Shown here piece by piece: positions 37,301 to 46,070 of a stretch of DNA of 55,758 bases (positions are counted from its first letter, which is position 1; every line of letters starts with the position of its first letter). Made by a program: the position numbers and the translations under genes. The notes under the pieces were generated by a model. It did no database searches. It saw nothing but the letters and a program-made list of their open reading frames with translations, and had not been told where the DNA came from. The DNA is from Pseudomonadota bacterium (GTDB lineage: Bacteria > Pseudomonadota > Gammaproteobacteria > Burkholderiales > Burkholderiaceae_C): assembly GCA_019351955.1 (NCBI GenBank), contig JABBOE010000008.1:1-55758 (forward strand), in the 5' to 3' direction.

Positions 37301-38764
37301 GTGAATACACGTTTTGCCGCACTCGTCTTCTGTCTGGGCTTGGTTGCCCCGGTTGGCCCCATTGCCGCCGCGGCTCCCGCGACGGGGGCGAATTGCCCTG
37401 GCTCTTGCGGGTTACCTGACTTCACAGGTCTTGTGGAGAAGGTCGGCCCTTCCGTGGTCAACATCCGCACGTATAAGAACGTAGCGGTCGATCAGTCTCC
37501 GCAGATGGACGACCAGACGCGTGAATTCCTGCGCCGCTTTTTCGGGATTCCCGTGCCGCCCGCGGCCCCACCGGGGAGCGGTTCCGCGCCCAAGGGCGAG
37601 GGTCAGGAGCAGCCCACGGGCGTTGCATCAGGGTTCATCCTCAGTGCCGACGGATACGTCATGACCAATGCCCATGTGGTCGACGGCGCTGATGAAGTCA
37701 TGGTCACGCTCACCGACAAGCGAGAGTTCAAGGCTAAGGTGATCGGCACTGACAAACGCACGGATGTGGCGGTCTTGAAAATCGACGCCAAGAATTTGCC
37801 AATCGTGAGCATCGGCGACTCGAAGAAAATTAAGGTCGGCGAATGGGTGGTGGCCATCGGATCGCCGTTTGGGCTGGAGAATACGGTGACAGCCGGCATC
37901 GTCAGCGCCAAGGGCAGAGATACGGGCGACTATTCGCCGTTCATCCAGACCGACGTGGCGGTGAACCCAGGCAATTCGGGAGGGCCATTGATCAACATGC
38001 AGGGGCAGGTCGTCGGCATCAACTCGCAGATCTACAGCCGAACAGGCGGTTTCATGGGGATCTCCTTCGCGATTCCGATCGACGAGGCCATCCGTGTAGC
38101 GAACCAGCTCAAAACCACCGGCTATGTCGTGCGCGGCAAGATTGGTGTAGCCATTGACGGCGTTAGTCGCGAGCTGGCCGAGTCGATCGGATTGGGTAAG
38201 CCCATTGGGGCTCTGGTGCGCAGCGTGGAGGCCGGCGGCGCTGCCGACAAGGCGGGCATTCAAGATGGAGACATCATTACCAAGTTCGACGGCAAGACTG
38301 TCGAGCGCGCCACTGACTTGCCGCGCATCGTTGGGGAGGTCAAGCCAGGTACGCGTGTGCCGTTGCAGGTATTCCGCCGCGGGGCCGAGCGCACTTTGCA
38401 GGTGACCGTGGGCGCGTGGGCCAAGGACTCCGAAGTGGCAACCGCGAAACCCGCGCCGGCACCGAAGACGGGGGCCGAGAAAAGTCCACTTGGCGTGGCG
38501 GTCGTGGATTTGAACGATGCGCAGAAAAAGGAACTGGGCGTGAGATCTGGCGTTTTGATCGAAGCCTTGCAGGCCTCAGCTAGCGGCGACGGCCTGCGGG
38601 TCGGTGATGTGGTGACGGTGATGAACAATGTTGAAATCACCAGCGCCAAGCAGTTCAAGGAAATCGCGAACTCTTTGCCACCGGGAAAGCCCGTTGCATT
38701 GCTGGTGCGCCGCGGCGGTACAGCACAATTTATCTTGGTCAGGCCTAGCCCTCTCGTGAGGTGA
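37301..38764 (+). CDS. mucD: Periplasmic serine protease MucD (DegP-like)
   Basis: This 487-residue DegP/HtrA-family protease degrades misfolded envelope proteins. It has a signal peptide (about 1-26), the trypsin-like domain with catalytic His in TNAHVVDGA, Asp in RTDVAVLKI and Ser in NPGNSGGPL, and two PDZ domains (about 275-365 and 390-480). The start is GTG 37301, because GGAG lies six bases upstream of it; the in-frame ATG 37289 has no ribosome site. It is downstream of rpoE-rseA-rseB, as in other proteobacteria, with a 170-bp spacer that holds no recognisable gene. Confidence 0.93.
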   Translation: MNTRFAALVFCLGLVAPVGPIAAAAPATGANCPGSCGLPDFTGLVEKVGPSVVNIRTYKNVAVDQSPQMDDQTREFLRRFFGIPVPPAAPPGSGSAPKGEGQEQPTGVASGFILSADGYVMTNAHVVDGADEVMVTLTDKREFKAKVIGTDKRTDVAVLKIDAKNLPIVSIGDSKKIKVGEWVVAIGSPFGLENTVTAGIVSAKGRDTGDYSPFIQTDVAVNPGNSGGPLINMQGQVVGINSQIYSRTGGFMGISFAIPIDEAIRVANQLKTTGYVVRGKIGVAIDGVSRELAESIGLGKPIGALVRSVEAGGAADKAGIQDGDIITKFDGKTVERATDLPRIVGEVKPGTRVPLQVFRRGAERTLQVTVGAWAKDSEVATAKPAPAPKTGAEKSPLGVAVVDLNDAQKKELGVRSGVLIEALQASASGDGLRVGDVVTVMNNVEITSAKQFKEIANSLPPGKPVALLVRRGGTAQFILVRPSPLVR

Positions 38765-38841
38765 CGTGGATCTCGTGACTGCATGCTCTTGGTTGATATG
38801 TCGCTAGTCGACCTCGGCTACGCCGTCAATCGCACTGTGTT

Positions 38842-38870
38842 GTGACAATATGATCAATTTTTCGTCTAAT
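38842..38870 (+). promoter_or_regulatory. Strong sigma-70 promoter upstream of a structured RNA
   Basis: GTGACA (38842-38847) and TCTAAT (38865-38870) are separated by exactly 17 bases. Each matches the consensus at five of six positions, the best promoter in the window. The expected start of transcription is near 38877. The surrounding sequence is markedly AT-rich. Confidence 0.7.
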
Positions 38871-38876
38871 TTGGAT

Positions 38877-38996
38877 GCGGGTGGTGTGGTCTTGAGCGGG
38901 TTCGAACGCCAGGCGCGCTTAAAATAGAGGTCCAACAAGCAGTTGCCAAACGATTTTTGTTGGTAGGCGCGACCTGAATTGCCGCGCCTTTTTTTT
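38877..38996 (+). ncRNA. Candidate small RNA or lepA leader attenuator
   Basis: A transcript from the promoter at 38842-38870 to the intrinsic terminator at 38966-38996 would be about 120 nt. It contains a CCAACAA/TTGTTGG stem (38932-38938 with 38957-38963) and the terminator stem. GGCGCG occurs twice (38912-38917 and 38966-38971), and both copies are able to pair with CGCGCC (38983-38988), so two mutually exclusive structures are possible. AGGT (38928) can also pair with ACCT (38972). It lies between mucD and lepA, 130 bases ahead of lepA, where other Burkholderiales often have a small glutaredoxin-like gene. I do not recognise it as a known family. Confidence 0.55.
38966..38996 (+). terminator. 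Rho-independent terminator upstream of lepA
   Basis: GGCGCG pairs with CGCGCC across an 11-base loop, followed directly by eight T. It is the clearest intrinsic terminator in the window. The sequence ends the mucD transcript or the candidate small RNA. Confidence 0.8.
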
Positions 38997-39126
38997 GGTC
39001 TGTCCTGTGGCGCCGTAAGCCACAACCCCTCCTGCCCGCGAGGCCCATGCCTACACTGCCGGTCGCGCGGTCGCAGGGCCATATAAGTCCAAGCCGCAGG
39101 CTGCCTGCGAGTCGAACCGAGGTTGC

Positions 39127-40917
39127 ATGCAACTGATCCGCAATTTTTCCATCATCGCCCACATCGACCACGGCAAATCCACATTGGCCGATCGCCTGAT
39201 CCAGCGTTGCGGCGGTCTGTCGGACCGCGAGATGGAAAGCCAGGTCCTCGACTCCATGGACCTCGAGCGCGAGCGCGGAATCACCATCAAGGCACAGACA
39301 GCAGCGCTTTCCTACAAGGCCCGCGACGGGCAGATCTACCAACTCAATCTCATCGACACGCCCGGTCACGTGGACTTCAGCTACGAAGTGAGCCGCTCGC
39401 TCTCCGCCTGCGAGGGCGCGCTGCTGGTGGTGGACGCCAGTCAGGGCGTGGAGGCGCAGACGGTCGCCAACTGCTATACGGCAATCGAGCTGGGTGTGGA
39501 AGTCGTGCCGGTGCTCAACAAGATGGATCTTCCCCAGGCGGATCCCGATGCTGCGCGGCAGGAAATCGAGGATGTGATTGGGATTGACGCCTCCGATGCC
39601 CTTTTGGCTAGTGCCAAGACCGGCATGGGGATCGACGACATCCTGGAGGCCGTGATTGCACGCATTCCTCCGCCCAAGGGTGACCCGGACGCACCGCTCA
39701 AAGCATTGGTGATCGACTCCTGGTATGACAGCTACGTCGGCGTGGTGATGCTCGTGCGTGTCGTGGATGGCGCGCTCAAAGTGCGCGACAAAATCGCGCT
39801 CATGGCAACCGGTGCGCAATACAGCTGCGAACAGCTGGGTGTGTTCACGCCCAAGTCCGTCGCTCGTCAGCAACTTGCCGCGGGCGAGGTGGGCTTCGTT
39901 ATCGCGGCGATCAAGGAACTCAAGGGCGCGCGCGTGGGCGACACGGTCACGCTGGCGAACAGGCCTGCGGCGCAGGCTCTGCCGGGATTCAAGGAGGTAC
40001 AACCGCAAGTGTTTGCAGGGCTTTACCCGATCGAGTCCAACCAATATGACGCCTTACGCGATGCGCTTGAAAAGCTTCAGCTCAACGATGCGGCGCTGCA
40101 GTTTGAGCCTGAAGTCTCGTCAGCGCTTGGGTTTGGCTTCCGTTGCGGCTTTCTGGGGCTGCTGCACATGGATATCGTTCAAGAGCGCTTGGAGCGTGAG
40201 TACGACATGGACCTCATCACCACCGCGCCCTCGGTGGTCTACATGGTCCAGTTGCGCGATGGCACAGTGCTGACTGTGGATAATCCGTCCCGAATGCCAG
40301 ACGTGGGACGCATCGAGCAAATCCGCGAACCGATCGTCGAGGTCAAGCTGTTCATGCCACAGGAATACGTGGGGCCCGTCATGACCTTGTGCAACGCGAA
40401 GCGCGGGGTGCACAAGAACATGGCTTACATGGGGCGGCAGGTGCAACTTACGTATGAGATGCCGCTAGCGGAGATTGTTTTGGACTTCTTCGACAAGCTC
40501 AAATCCATCTCCCGCGGCTACGCCTCCATGGACTACCATTTTCTCGAGTATCGAGCGGCCGACGTGGTGAAGGTGGATATCCTGATCAACGGTGAACGGG
40601 TCGACGCGCTATCCATCATCGTGCACCGGGCGCAAAGCCAATACCGTGGCCGCGAGGTCACAGCAAAAATGCGCGAACTCATACCCCGGCAGATGTTCGA
40701 CGTCGCCATTCAGGCGTCAATCGGGGCGAACATCATCGCGCGTGAGACAATCAAAGCCATGCGCAAGAACGTGCTTGCCAAGTGTTATGGCGGCGACATT
40801 TCGCGCAAGCGCAAGCTCCTGGAAAAACAAAAAGCTGGCAAAAAACGCATGAAGCAGATCGGCACCGTTGAGGTGCCTCAGGAAGCGTTTCTGGCCATTC
40901 TCAAAGTCGAAGACTAA
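39127..40917 (+). CDS. lepA: Elongation factor 4 (LepA)
   Basis: LepA is a ribosome-bound GTPase that acts in translation initiation or elongation and under stress. The 596-residue protein has the GTPase domain (AHIDHGKST for G1, RGITIK for G2, DTPGHVDF for G3, NKMDLP for G4), EF-G-like domains II, III and V, and the LepA-specific C-terminal domain with [25 protein letters not shown]. The family start [14 protein letters not shown] fixes ATG 39127. It is cotranscribed with lepB, 17 bp downstream. Confidence 0.97.
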   Translation: MQLIRNFSIIAHIDHGKSTLADRLIQRCGGLSDREMESQVLDSMDLERERGITIKAQTAALSYKARDGQIYQLNLIDTPGHVDFSYEVSRSLSACEGALLVVDASQGVEAQTVANCYTAIELGVEVVPVLNKMDLPQADPDAARQEIEDVIGIDASDALLASAKTGMGIDDILEAVIARIPPPKGDPDAPLKALVIDSWYDSYVGVVMLVRVVDGALKVRDKIALMATGAQYSCEQLGVFTPKSVARQQLAAGEVGFVIAAIKELKGARVGDTVTLANRPAAQALPGFKEVQPQVFAGLYPIESNQYDALRDALEKLQLNDAALQFEPEVSSALGFGFRCGFLGLLHMDIVQERLEREYDMDLITTAPSVVYMVQLRDGTVLTVDNPSRMPDVGRIEQIREPIVEVKLFMPQEYVGPVMTLCNAKRGVHKNMAYMGRQVQLTYEMPLAEIVLDFFDKLKSISRGYASMDYHFLEYRAADVVKVDILINGERVDALSIIVHRAQSQYRGREVTAKMRELIPRQMFDVAIQASIGANIIARETIKAMRKNVLAKCYGGDISRKRKLLEKQKAGKKRMKQIGTVEVPQEAFLAILKVED

Positions 40918-40934
40918 AGCAAACCCCCCACCAC

Positions 40935-41855
40935 ATGGAAGCGCCGGCTGTCAATTTCACCCTCCTGCTGTTCATCCTCCTGCTCGTCACGGGCGCATTC
41001 TGGATCGCCGAGAAATTCCGGTTTTCACGTCAGCGCATTGCTGCTGCGAATGCAGTTGGGAACACCTTGCGTACACGGCGCGAGGAACTGCGCAAACAGG
41101 GGATCGCGCCCGATGCCAGCTTGAGTGACGAGCAGATCGCAGCCACGCGTGAGCGGCTGCTGCGCCAGCCTTGGTGGCTGGAGTGGACAGCAGGGCTGTT
41201 TCCGGTCATTGCGTTCGTCTTCTTGTTGCGCTCATTCGTGGCCGAGCCGTTCAAGATCCCCTCGGGTTCCATGGAGCCTACCCTCGTGCCCGGCGACCTA
41301 ATCCTTGTCAACAAGTTCGTGTACGGGCTGCGCTTGCCACTCATGCATGACCGTGTCACGCCCGGCGAAAACCCGCAGCGCGGCAACGTCATTGTGTTCC
41401 GTCTTCCCAAAGATCCTGCCATCGACTACATCAAGCGCATTGTGGGTACACCAGGCGACACGGTGTCTTACGAAAACAAGCAGCTCGTGATCAATGGCAA
41501 ATCCGTTGCCGAGAAGCCAGACGGCGAATGGTTTGATCCGCGGTCCATGGTGTACTACCAACAATATATTGAGACGTTGGGCGACACGGCGCACCGGATT
41601 TTGATCAATCCTCAGGCTCCACCCTACGTCATCGGTGGCCCCGACGATTTTCCGCACCGGGACCACTGCCACTACAACGCCGATGGCTTCGTGTGCAAGG
41701 TGCCAGCCGGAATGTACTTCGTGATGGGCGACAATCGCGATAATTCGCTCGATTCGCGTTATTGGGGCTTCGTGCCTGAGCGCAATATCGTCGGGAAGGC
41801 CTTCTTTGTCTGGATGAACTTCGGTGGCTTGAAGAACATCGGGCCGATCCACTGA
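40935..41855 (+). CDS. lepB: Signal peptidase I
   Basis: LepB cleaves signal peptides of exported proteins at the periplasmic face. The 306-residue protein has two hydrophobic segments (about 6-22 and 85-105), the serine nucleophile in IPSGSMEPT (about residue 113), the general-base lysine in YIKRIVGTPGD (about 170) and the conserved MGDNRDNSLDSRYWGFV. The loop between first and second helices is short. It follows lepA and precedes the DUF4845 gene. Confidence 0.95.
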   Translation: MEAPAVNFTLLLFILLLVTGAFWIAEKFRFSRQRIAAANAVGNTLRTRREELRKQGIAPDASLSDEQIAATRERLLRQPWWLEWTAGLFPVIAFVFLLRSFVAEPFKIPSGSMEPTLVPGDLILVNKFVYGLRLPLMHDRVTPGENPQRGNVIVFRLPKDPAIDYIKRIVGTPGDTVSYENKQLVINGKSVAEKPDGEWFDPRSMVYYQQYIETLGDTAHRILINPQAPPYVIGGPDDFPHRDHCHYNADGFVCKVPAGMYFVMGDNRDNSLDSRYWGFVPERNIVGKAFFVWMNFGGLKNIGPIH

Positions 41856-41922
41856 ACCGATCGCGCCTGATGCTGCTTGCCCGCAACGCTATTGTTCGTA
41901 TTTTTTCGACGAGGTTTTTTTC

Positions 41923-42273
41923 ATGACCCGTGCAGCAAAACAACGTGGCATCACCCTGATCGGCCTGATTTTTTGGGGGGCCATCATTGCTTTTCTTGTC
42001 GTCATCGGCATGCAGGCCGTGCCGGCCGTGCAGGAATCCTTTGCCGTACAGCGCGCGGTCGATGACGCGGCCAAGGCCGGACCCACCGTGGGCGATATCC
42101 GCAATGCCTTCGACAAGATGGCGGCGGTTGACTACATCAACACGGTGTCCGGCAAGGATCTGACGATCACCAAGGTTGATGGGAAGGTGGTGGTCTCTTT
42201 CGCCTATGACAAGGAAATCCATTTGGCCGGGCCTGCCTATCTGGTGCTGAAGTTCGCCGGAAAATCCCACTAG
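41923..42273 (+). CDS. DUF4845 membrane protein
   Basis: This 116-residue protein starts with a basic segment and QRGITLIGLIFWGAIIAFLVVIGMQAVP, a hydrophobic anchor that resembles a type IV pilin-like leader without the full prepilin site. The rest is a small globular domain ending IHLAGPAYLVLKFAGKSH. It belongs to DUF4845, which is regularly found between lepB and rnc in Betaproteobacteria; function is unknown. A T-rich stretch lies just upstream of the start. Confidence 0.85.
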   Translation: MTRAAKQRGITLIGLIFWGAIIAFLVVIGMQAVPAVQESFAVQRAVDDAAKAGPTVGDIRNAFDKMAAVDYINTVSGKDLTITKVDGKVVVSFAYDKEIHLAGPAYLVLKFAGKSH

Positions 42274-42289
42274 TCGCGCAGACGAGGCA

Positions 42290-43036
42290 TTGTTGCGCGT
42301 GATACCTTCTCCCGGTCTTTCCGAATTGCAGGCACGACTGCATTACGCGTTCCGAGATCAGTCCCTTTTGCGTCAGGCACTCACGCATCGCAGCTATAGC
42401 GCGCGCAATAACGAAAGGCTGGAATTCATCGGCGATTCCGTGCTTAACCTTGCCGTGGCATCGCTGTTATATGCGGATGGTCAAGCCAGCGAAGGCCATC
42501 TCTCCTACCTGCGTGCAAGCCTCGTGCGAGAGGAAGCGCTCGTCGAACTTGCACAGGATTTGGGCCTTGGTCAGTGCCTGTTGCTGGGTGAGGGGGAGCA
42601 GCGCAGCGGCGGCGGCACACGTGCATCCATCCTCGCCGATGCGTTGGAGGCGATCGTGGGCGCCGTGTACCTCGACGGTGGTTTCGTGCAGGCGCAGGCG
42701 CTCGCGGAGCGTTTATACCGCCCACGCCTGGATACGCTTGACATGCAGGCGAGCGCCAAGGACCCCAAGACGCGCCTGCAGGAGATCCTGCAGGGGCGCA
42801 AACTCAAGGTGCCGACCTATCATGTGGTGACCACCAGTGGACCTGCACACCAGCAACAGTTTCAGGTGCAATGTGATGTTGCCGAGTTGGGCCTGCGAAC
42901 TCTGGGTGAGGGGGCAAGCAGAAGAGCAGCTGAGCAGCAGGCAGCCGAGCGCATGCTCCCTTTGTTGAAGGCAGCGCCCGCGTCGGCGGGCAAGCCCGCT
43001 CACAAGGGTCGCTCATCCCAGGAGCCGCGCACATGA
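42290..43036 (+). CDS. rnc: Ribonuclease III
   Basis: RNase III cleaves double-stranded RNA in rRNA processing and antisense regulation. The 248-residue protein has the signature [16 protein letters not shown] near residue 40, the second metal-site segment with [15 protein letters not shown], and a C-terminal double-stranded-RNA-binding domain from about [11 protein letters not shown]. No ATG start is available: TTG 42290, TTG 42293 and GTG 42299 are all in frame, and GAGG at 42284-42287 fits TTG 42293 best. Its stop overlaps the era start (ATGA). Confidence 0.94.
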   Translation: MLRVIPSPGLSELQARLHYAFRDQSLLRQALTHRSYSARNNERLEFIGDSVLNLAVASLLYADGQASEGHLSYLRASLVREEALVELAQDLGLGQCLLLGEGEQRSGGGTRASILADALEAIVGAVYLDGGFVQAQALAERLYRPRLDTLDMQASAKDPKTRLQEILQGRKLKVPTYHVVTTSGPAHQQQFQVQCDVAELGLRTLGEGASRRAAEQQAAERMLPLLKAAPASAGKPAHKGRSSQEPRT

Positions 43037-43953
43037 AGGGCACAGCAACGACGTCGTCGGTACCATCTGCAGCCAAGCGTTTCGGTACCATTGCTATCGT
43101 CGGGCGACCGAACGTGGGGAAGTCAACCTTGCTCAACGCCCTCGTCGGGCAAAAACTGAGCATCACGTCCGATAAGCCGCAGACCACTCGCCACCGGTTG
43201 CTTGGCCTGCGCACGGAGGGGGTTGTCCAGTACGCGTTCGTCGATACGCCTGGCTTCCAGGTTCGTCACACACGCGCGATCAATCGTGCGATGAACCGAA
43301 CGGTGACTGCGGCGTTAGCCGAGGTAGACCTTGTGCTTTGGGTCGTGGAGGCAGGTCAGCTCAATCCCGACGACGAGCGCGTGGGCGATCTCATTCCCGC
43401 GGGAAAGCCGGTTATTCTGGTTGCCAATAAGCTCGATCGGGTCCTGTCGCGCATGAGCCTGCTGCCTTGGCTGCAGGCGCTTGGTACGAGAAAACCGCTT
43501 GCGGAAATCGTCCCGCTTTCGGCACGCAAGCGCAACGATGCCGAGCGCCTGCTGAGCATTATCGCGCCCTACCTCCCAGAGACTGAGTGGGCTTTCGACC
43601 CCGAGCAGCTCACGGATCGAAGCGAGCGGTTCCTGGCTGCGGAAATTCTGCGTGAAAAGCTATTTCGCCTTACGGGCGACGAACTGCCCTACAGCAGTGC
43701 GGTGTTGATTGAGCGTTTTGAACAGGAGGGTGAACTGCGGCGCATCGCTGCTGCCATCGTGGTCGAGCGCGAGGGCCACAAGGCCATGGTCATCGGGGCC
43801 AGCGGCGAGCGGCTCAAACGCATTTCCACCGAAGCACGATTGGAAATGCAGCGCCTGTTCAATGCGCCGGTTTTTCTCGAGGTGTGGGTGAAGACCCGCT
43901 CGGGTTGGGCTGACGACCAGCGCGCCGTACGAGCTTTCGGGTATGAAGATTAG
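43033..43953 (+). CDS. era: GTPase Era
   Basis: Era is an essential GTPase in 30S assembly that binds the 3' end of 16S rRNA. The 306-residue protein has G1 [11 protein letters not shown], the switch segment [10 protein letters not shown]3 DTPGFQ, G4 NKLD and a C-terminal KH domain with [16 protein letters not shown] 43033 overlaps the rnc stop, so the two are translationally coupled. It is part of the conserved rnc-era-recO run. Confidence 0.96.
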   Translation: MKGTATTSSVPSAAKRFGTIAIVGRPNVGKSTLLNALVGQKLSITSDKPQTTRHRLLGLRTEGVVQYAFVDTPGFQVRHTRAINRAMNRTVTAALAEVDLVLWVVEAGQLNPDDERVGDLIPAGKPVILVANKLDRVLSRMSLLPWLQALGTRKPLAEIVPLSARKRNDAERLLSIIAPYLPETEWAFDPEQLTDRSERFLAAEILREKLFRLTGDELPYSSAVLIERFEQEGELRRIAAAIVVEREGHKAMVIGASGERLKRISTEARLEMQRLFNAPVFLEVWVKTRSGWADDQRAVRAFGYED

Positions 43954-44001
43954 CCTGCACTTGCTGCGCTTTCCCGAAAAGTCCGGGTCACGCTTCATGA
44001 T

Positions 44002-44835
44002 ATGGAGATAACGGGCTTGACGTCCTCGCCGATGGAGGCGCCGGGCGGGCACGCTGGACCATCCACTCCGCATGCGCGCGTTCGACGCGTCGCAGGACGC
44101 ATCGAACGCGCGCATGATGAGCCGGCCTATGTGTTGCACGCACATCCCTGGAAGGAAACGAGTCTCGTCCTTGACGTGTTCAGCCGTCACCACGGGCGTT
44201 TGGCGTTGGTCGCCAAGGGTGCCAAGCGGCCTACCTCGCAACTACGCACCGTACTTCTGGGTTTTCAGCCTTTTGCAGCCAGCTGGAGCGGGCGAGGCGA
44301 GGTACGCACACTCACGCGTGCCGAGTGGAGCGGAGGTGTGCCGCCGCTGACAGGGCTGTCACTTCTTTGCGGGTTCTACTTCAACGAGTTGCTGGTGCGC
44401 CTGTTGGCAAAGGAAGACGCACACGAGGCACTCTTCGACGCGTATCACCAGGCGGTGGCCCAATTGGGGGCAGACGCACATGCGCTGACGGCGGGGGTGG
44501 AGCCATTGCTGCGGCGCTTCGAGATCACTCTTTTGCGCGAACTTGGCCATCTGCCGCCGCTGGATCGCGAGAGTCAATCGGAAGCGCGCGTGCAGGGCGG
44601 AGCCCAATATGCGGTGGATCCGCAACTCGGTGTGTTGCCCATGCCTGCGGGCCAGGCGCATGGTCAGGTTGGCGTCTACCCGGGAGCGCAGCTGTTGGCC
44701 ATTGAGGCTGGCGACTGGGGTCAACCCGGTGCAGCTCGCGCAGCCAAAAGCCTGATGCGCGAGCTGCTTCACTATCATCTCGGCACACAACCCCTGCGTA
44801 CGCGCCAGTTGTTGATTGACCTGCACAAGCTATGA
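44002..44835 (+). CDS. recO: DNA repair protein RecO with N-terminal extension
   Basis: RecO loads RecA onto SSB-coated DNA with RecR and RecF. The conserved part starts at about residue 40 (DEPAYVLHAHPWKETSLVLDVF), an OB fold with the family segment HGRLALVAKGAKRP, followed by a helical domain to LIDLHKL. The 277-residue reading has about 38 extra residues at the N-terminus (MEITGLTSSP...). That extension contains a 46-nt palindrome (44071-44116). Other starts are ATG 44032 or a GTG at 44131 inside the conserved region. No zinc-cysteine cluster of the Gram-positive RecO type is seen. The stop overlaps pdxJ (ATGA). Confidence 0.9.
   Translation: MEITGLTSSPMEAPGGHAGPSTPHARVRRVAGRIERAHDEPAYVLHAHPWKETSLVLDVFSRHHGRLALVAKGAKRPTSQLRTVLLGFQPFAASWSGRGEVRTLTRAEWSGGVPPLTGLSLLCGFYFNELLVRLLAKEDAHEALFDAYHQAVAQLGADAHALTAGVEPLLRRFEITLLRELGHLPPLDRESQSEARVQGGAQYAVDPQLGVLPMPAGQAHGQVGVYPGAQLLAIEAGDWGQPGAARAAKSLMRELLHYHLGTQPLRTRQLLIDLHKL
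44071..44116. repeat. Near-perfect 46-nt palindrome in the recO 5' region
   Basis: CATGCGCGCGTTCGA (44071-44085) pairs exactly with TCGAACGCGCGCATG (44102-44116). After one mismatch, GCGTC pairs with GACGC around a GCAG tetraloop. Together that gives 20 base pairs with one mismatch. If translated, it encodes residues near 24-38 of RecO, which read HARVRRVAGRIERAH, a roughly mirrored peptide. Confidence 0.85.
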
Positions 44836-45620
44836 ACCCCCTTGTCTCCAACATCGTGCCCGGGCCCTTGCTGGGGGTGAATATCGATCATGTGGCCACG
44901 CTGCGCAATGCGCGCGGTGACAGCTTTCCGGACCCTGTGCGCTTGGCGCAGATGGCAGTGGACGGCGGGGCCGACATTATTACCTTTCACCTGCGCGAAG
45001 ATCGACGCCACATCCGTGACGCCGACGTGCAGCGAATGAAGGCCGAGATCGCGGTGCCGTTGAATTTTGAGTCCGCCGTAACTGAGGAGATGCTGGGCAT
45101 CATTGCGCAGGTCCGGCCGCAGAATGTCTGTCTCGTACCAGAGCGCCGGCAGGAGATCACGACCGAGGGCGGGCTGGACGTAGTCGGTCAGCTTGCGCGC
45201 GTGCAGGATGCTTGTGCCACGCTTGCTGCCGTCGGCTGCCGCGTCTCGCTGTTCATCGAGGCGAGCCGGCAGCAAATCGAGGCTGCAGCGCAAGCTGGAG
45301 CGCCTTGTGTGGAGCTGCATACAGGTGCGTACGCTAACGCCTATGAAGCGGGCGATGCAGCAAAAGTCGAGTCCGAGCTGACGCGCATCCACGAAGCCCT
45401 CGCGCTGGCACGCTCGCTCGGCCTGCAGACCAACGCCGGCCACGGATTGACGTTGGCCAGCACCCCTTCGATTGCCGCGCAACCATGGGTGCAGGAGTTG
45501 CATATCGGTCATGCTCTGGTCGGCCATGCCTTGGCTGTGGGAATGGAGCGCTCGGTTCGTGACTTCAAGGCCGTGATTGCTCGCGCCCGAGCAACGCAGC
45601 CTCTTGTTCCGTCTCGATGA
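44832..45620 (+). CDS. pdxJ: Pyridoxine 5'-phosphate synthase
   Basis: PdxJ condenses 1-deoxyxylulose 5-phosphate with 3-amino-2-oxopropyl phosphate, the last ring-closing step of the DXP-dependent vitamin B6 route. The 262-residue TIM barrel has [15 protein letters not shown] near residue 15, HLREDRRHI near 53, the catalytic Glu segment VPLNFESAV, and the phosphate loop NAGHGL. ATG 44832 overlaps the recO stop. recO-pdxJ-acpS is a conserved block. Confidence 0.96.
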   Translation: MNPLVSNIVPGPLLGVNIDHVATLRNARGDSFPDPVRLAQMAVDGGADIITFHLREDRRHIRDADVQRMKAEIAVPLNFESAVTEEMLGIIAQVRPQNVCLVPERRQEITTEGGLDVVGQLARVQDACATLAAVGCRVSLFIEASRQQIEAAAQAGAPCVELHTGAYANAYEAGDAAKVESELTRIHEALALARSLGLQTNAGHGLTLASTPSIAAQPWVQELHIGHALVGHALAVGMERSVRDFKAVIARARATQPLVPSR

Positions 45621-46024
45621 GCGGGATTTACGGCATTGGCACAGACATTTGCGATGTCAATCGCATCCGCCGCGCTTGGCAGCGGCATGGCGAGCGCTTT
45701 GCCGAGCGCATCTTGGGGGACCAGGAACTGGAAGTCTTCGCGACGCGCCAGGCGCGGGCCCCCGCACGCGGCGAACGCTACCTTGCCACCCGCTTTGCGG
45801 CCAAGGAGGCCTTTTCCAAGGCCATCGGATTGGGCATCCACATGCCGATGACTTGGCGCGCCTGCCAAATTCTCAACGGCCCAATGGGATCGCCCATCAT
45901 CGTCCTTCAAGGCGAGCTGGCGGATTGGTGCGCCGAGCGGCGGCTGCGCTTCCACGTCTCAGTCTCTGACGAGACGATCTCGGCAACCGCATTTGTGGTG
46001 GCCGAGACGTGCGATCGCGGCTGA
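45617..46024 (+). CDS. acpS: Holo-[acyl-carrier-protein] synthase
   Basis: AcpS attaches 4'-phosphopantetheine from CoA to the serine of AcpP. The 135-residue protein has [12 protein letters not shown] at the N-terminus, with the magnesium-binding Asp, and [15 protein letters not shown], with the metal-binding Glu and the conserved Lys. [18 protein letters not shown] is the normal C-terminal strand. ATG 45617 overlaps the pdxJ stop. It serves the fab cluster elsewhere in this window. Confidence 0.95.
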   Translation: MSGIYGIGTDICDVNRIRRAWQRHGERFAERILGDQELEVFATRQARAPARGERYLATRFAAKEAFSKAIGLGIHMPMTWRACQILNGPMGSPIIVLQGELADWCAERRLRFHVSVSDETISATAFVVAETCDRG

Positions 46025-46070
46025 GCGAGATCCAACTCTTACCGTTCTGGCAGTCCGCACATTGCACACC

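Noticed and set aside
37053-37304. Plus-strand 83-codon frame between rseB and mucD, considered as an RseC/MucC remnant
   Set aside because: Most of it is an rseB shadow, and the rest shows no RseC motif or membrane segments.
38895-38920. GGTTCGAA resembling a tRNA T-loop
   Set aside because: The flanking bases do not form the five-pair T-stem, and no acceptor, D or anticodon arm is found nearby.
38866-40044. Minus-strand 392-codon open frame across the small RNA candidate and lepA
   Set aside because: The plus-strand LepA motifs are unambiguous, and the frame has no recognisable domain.
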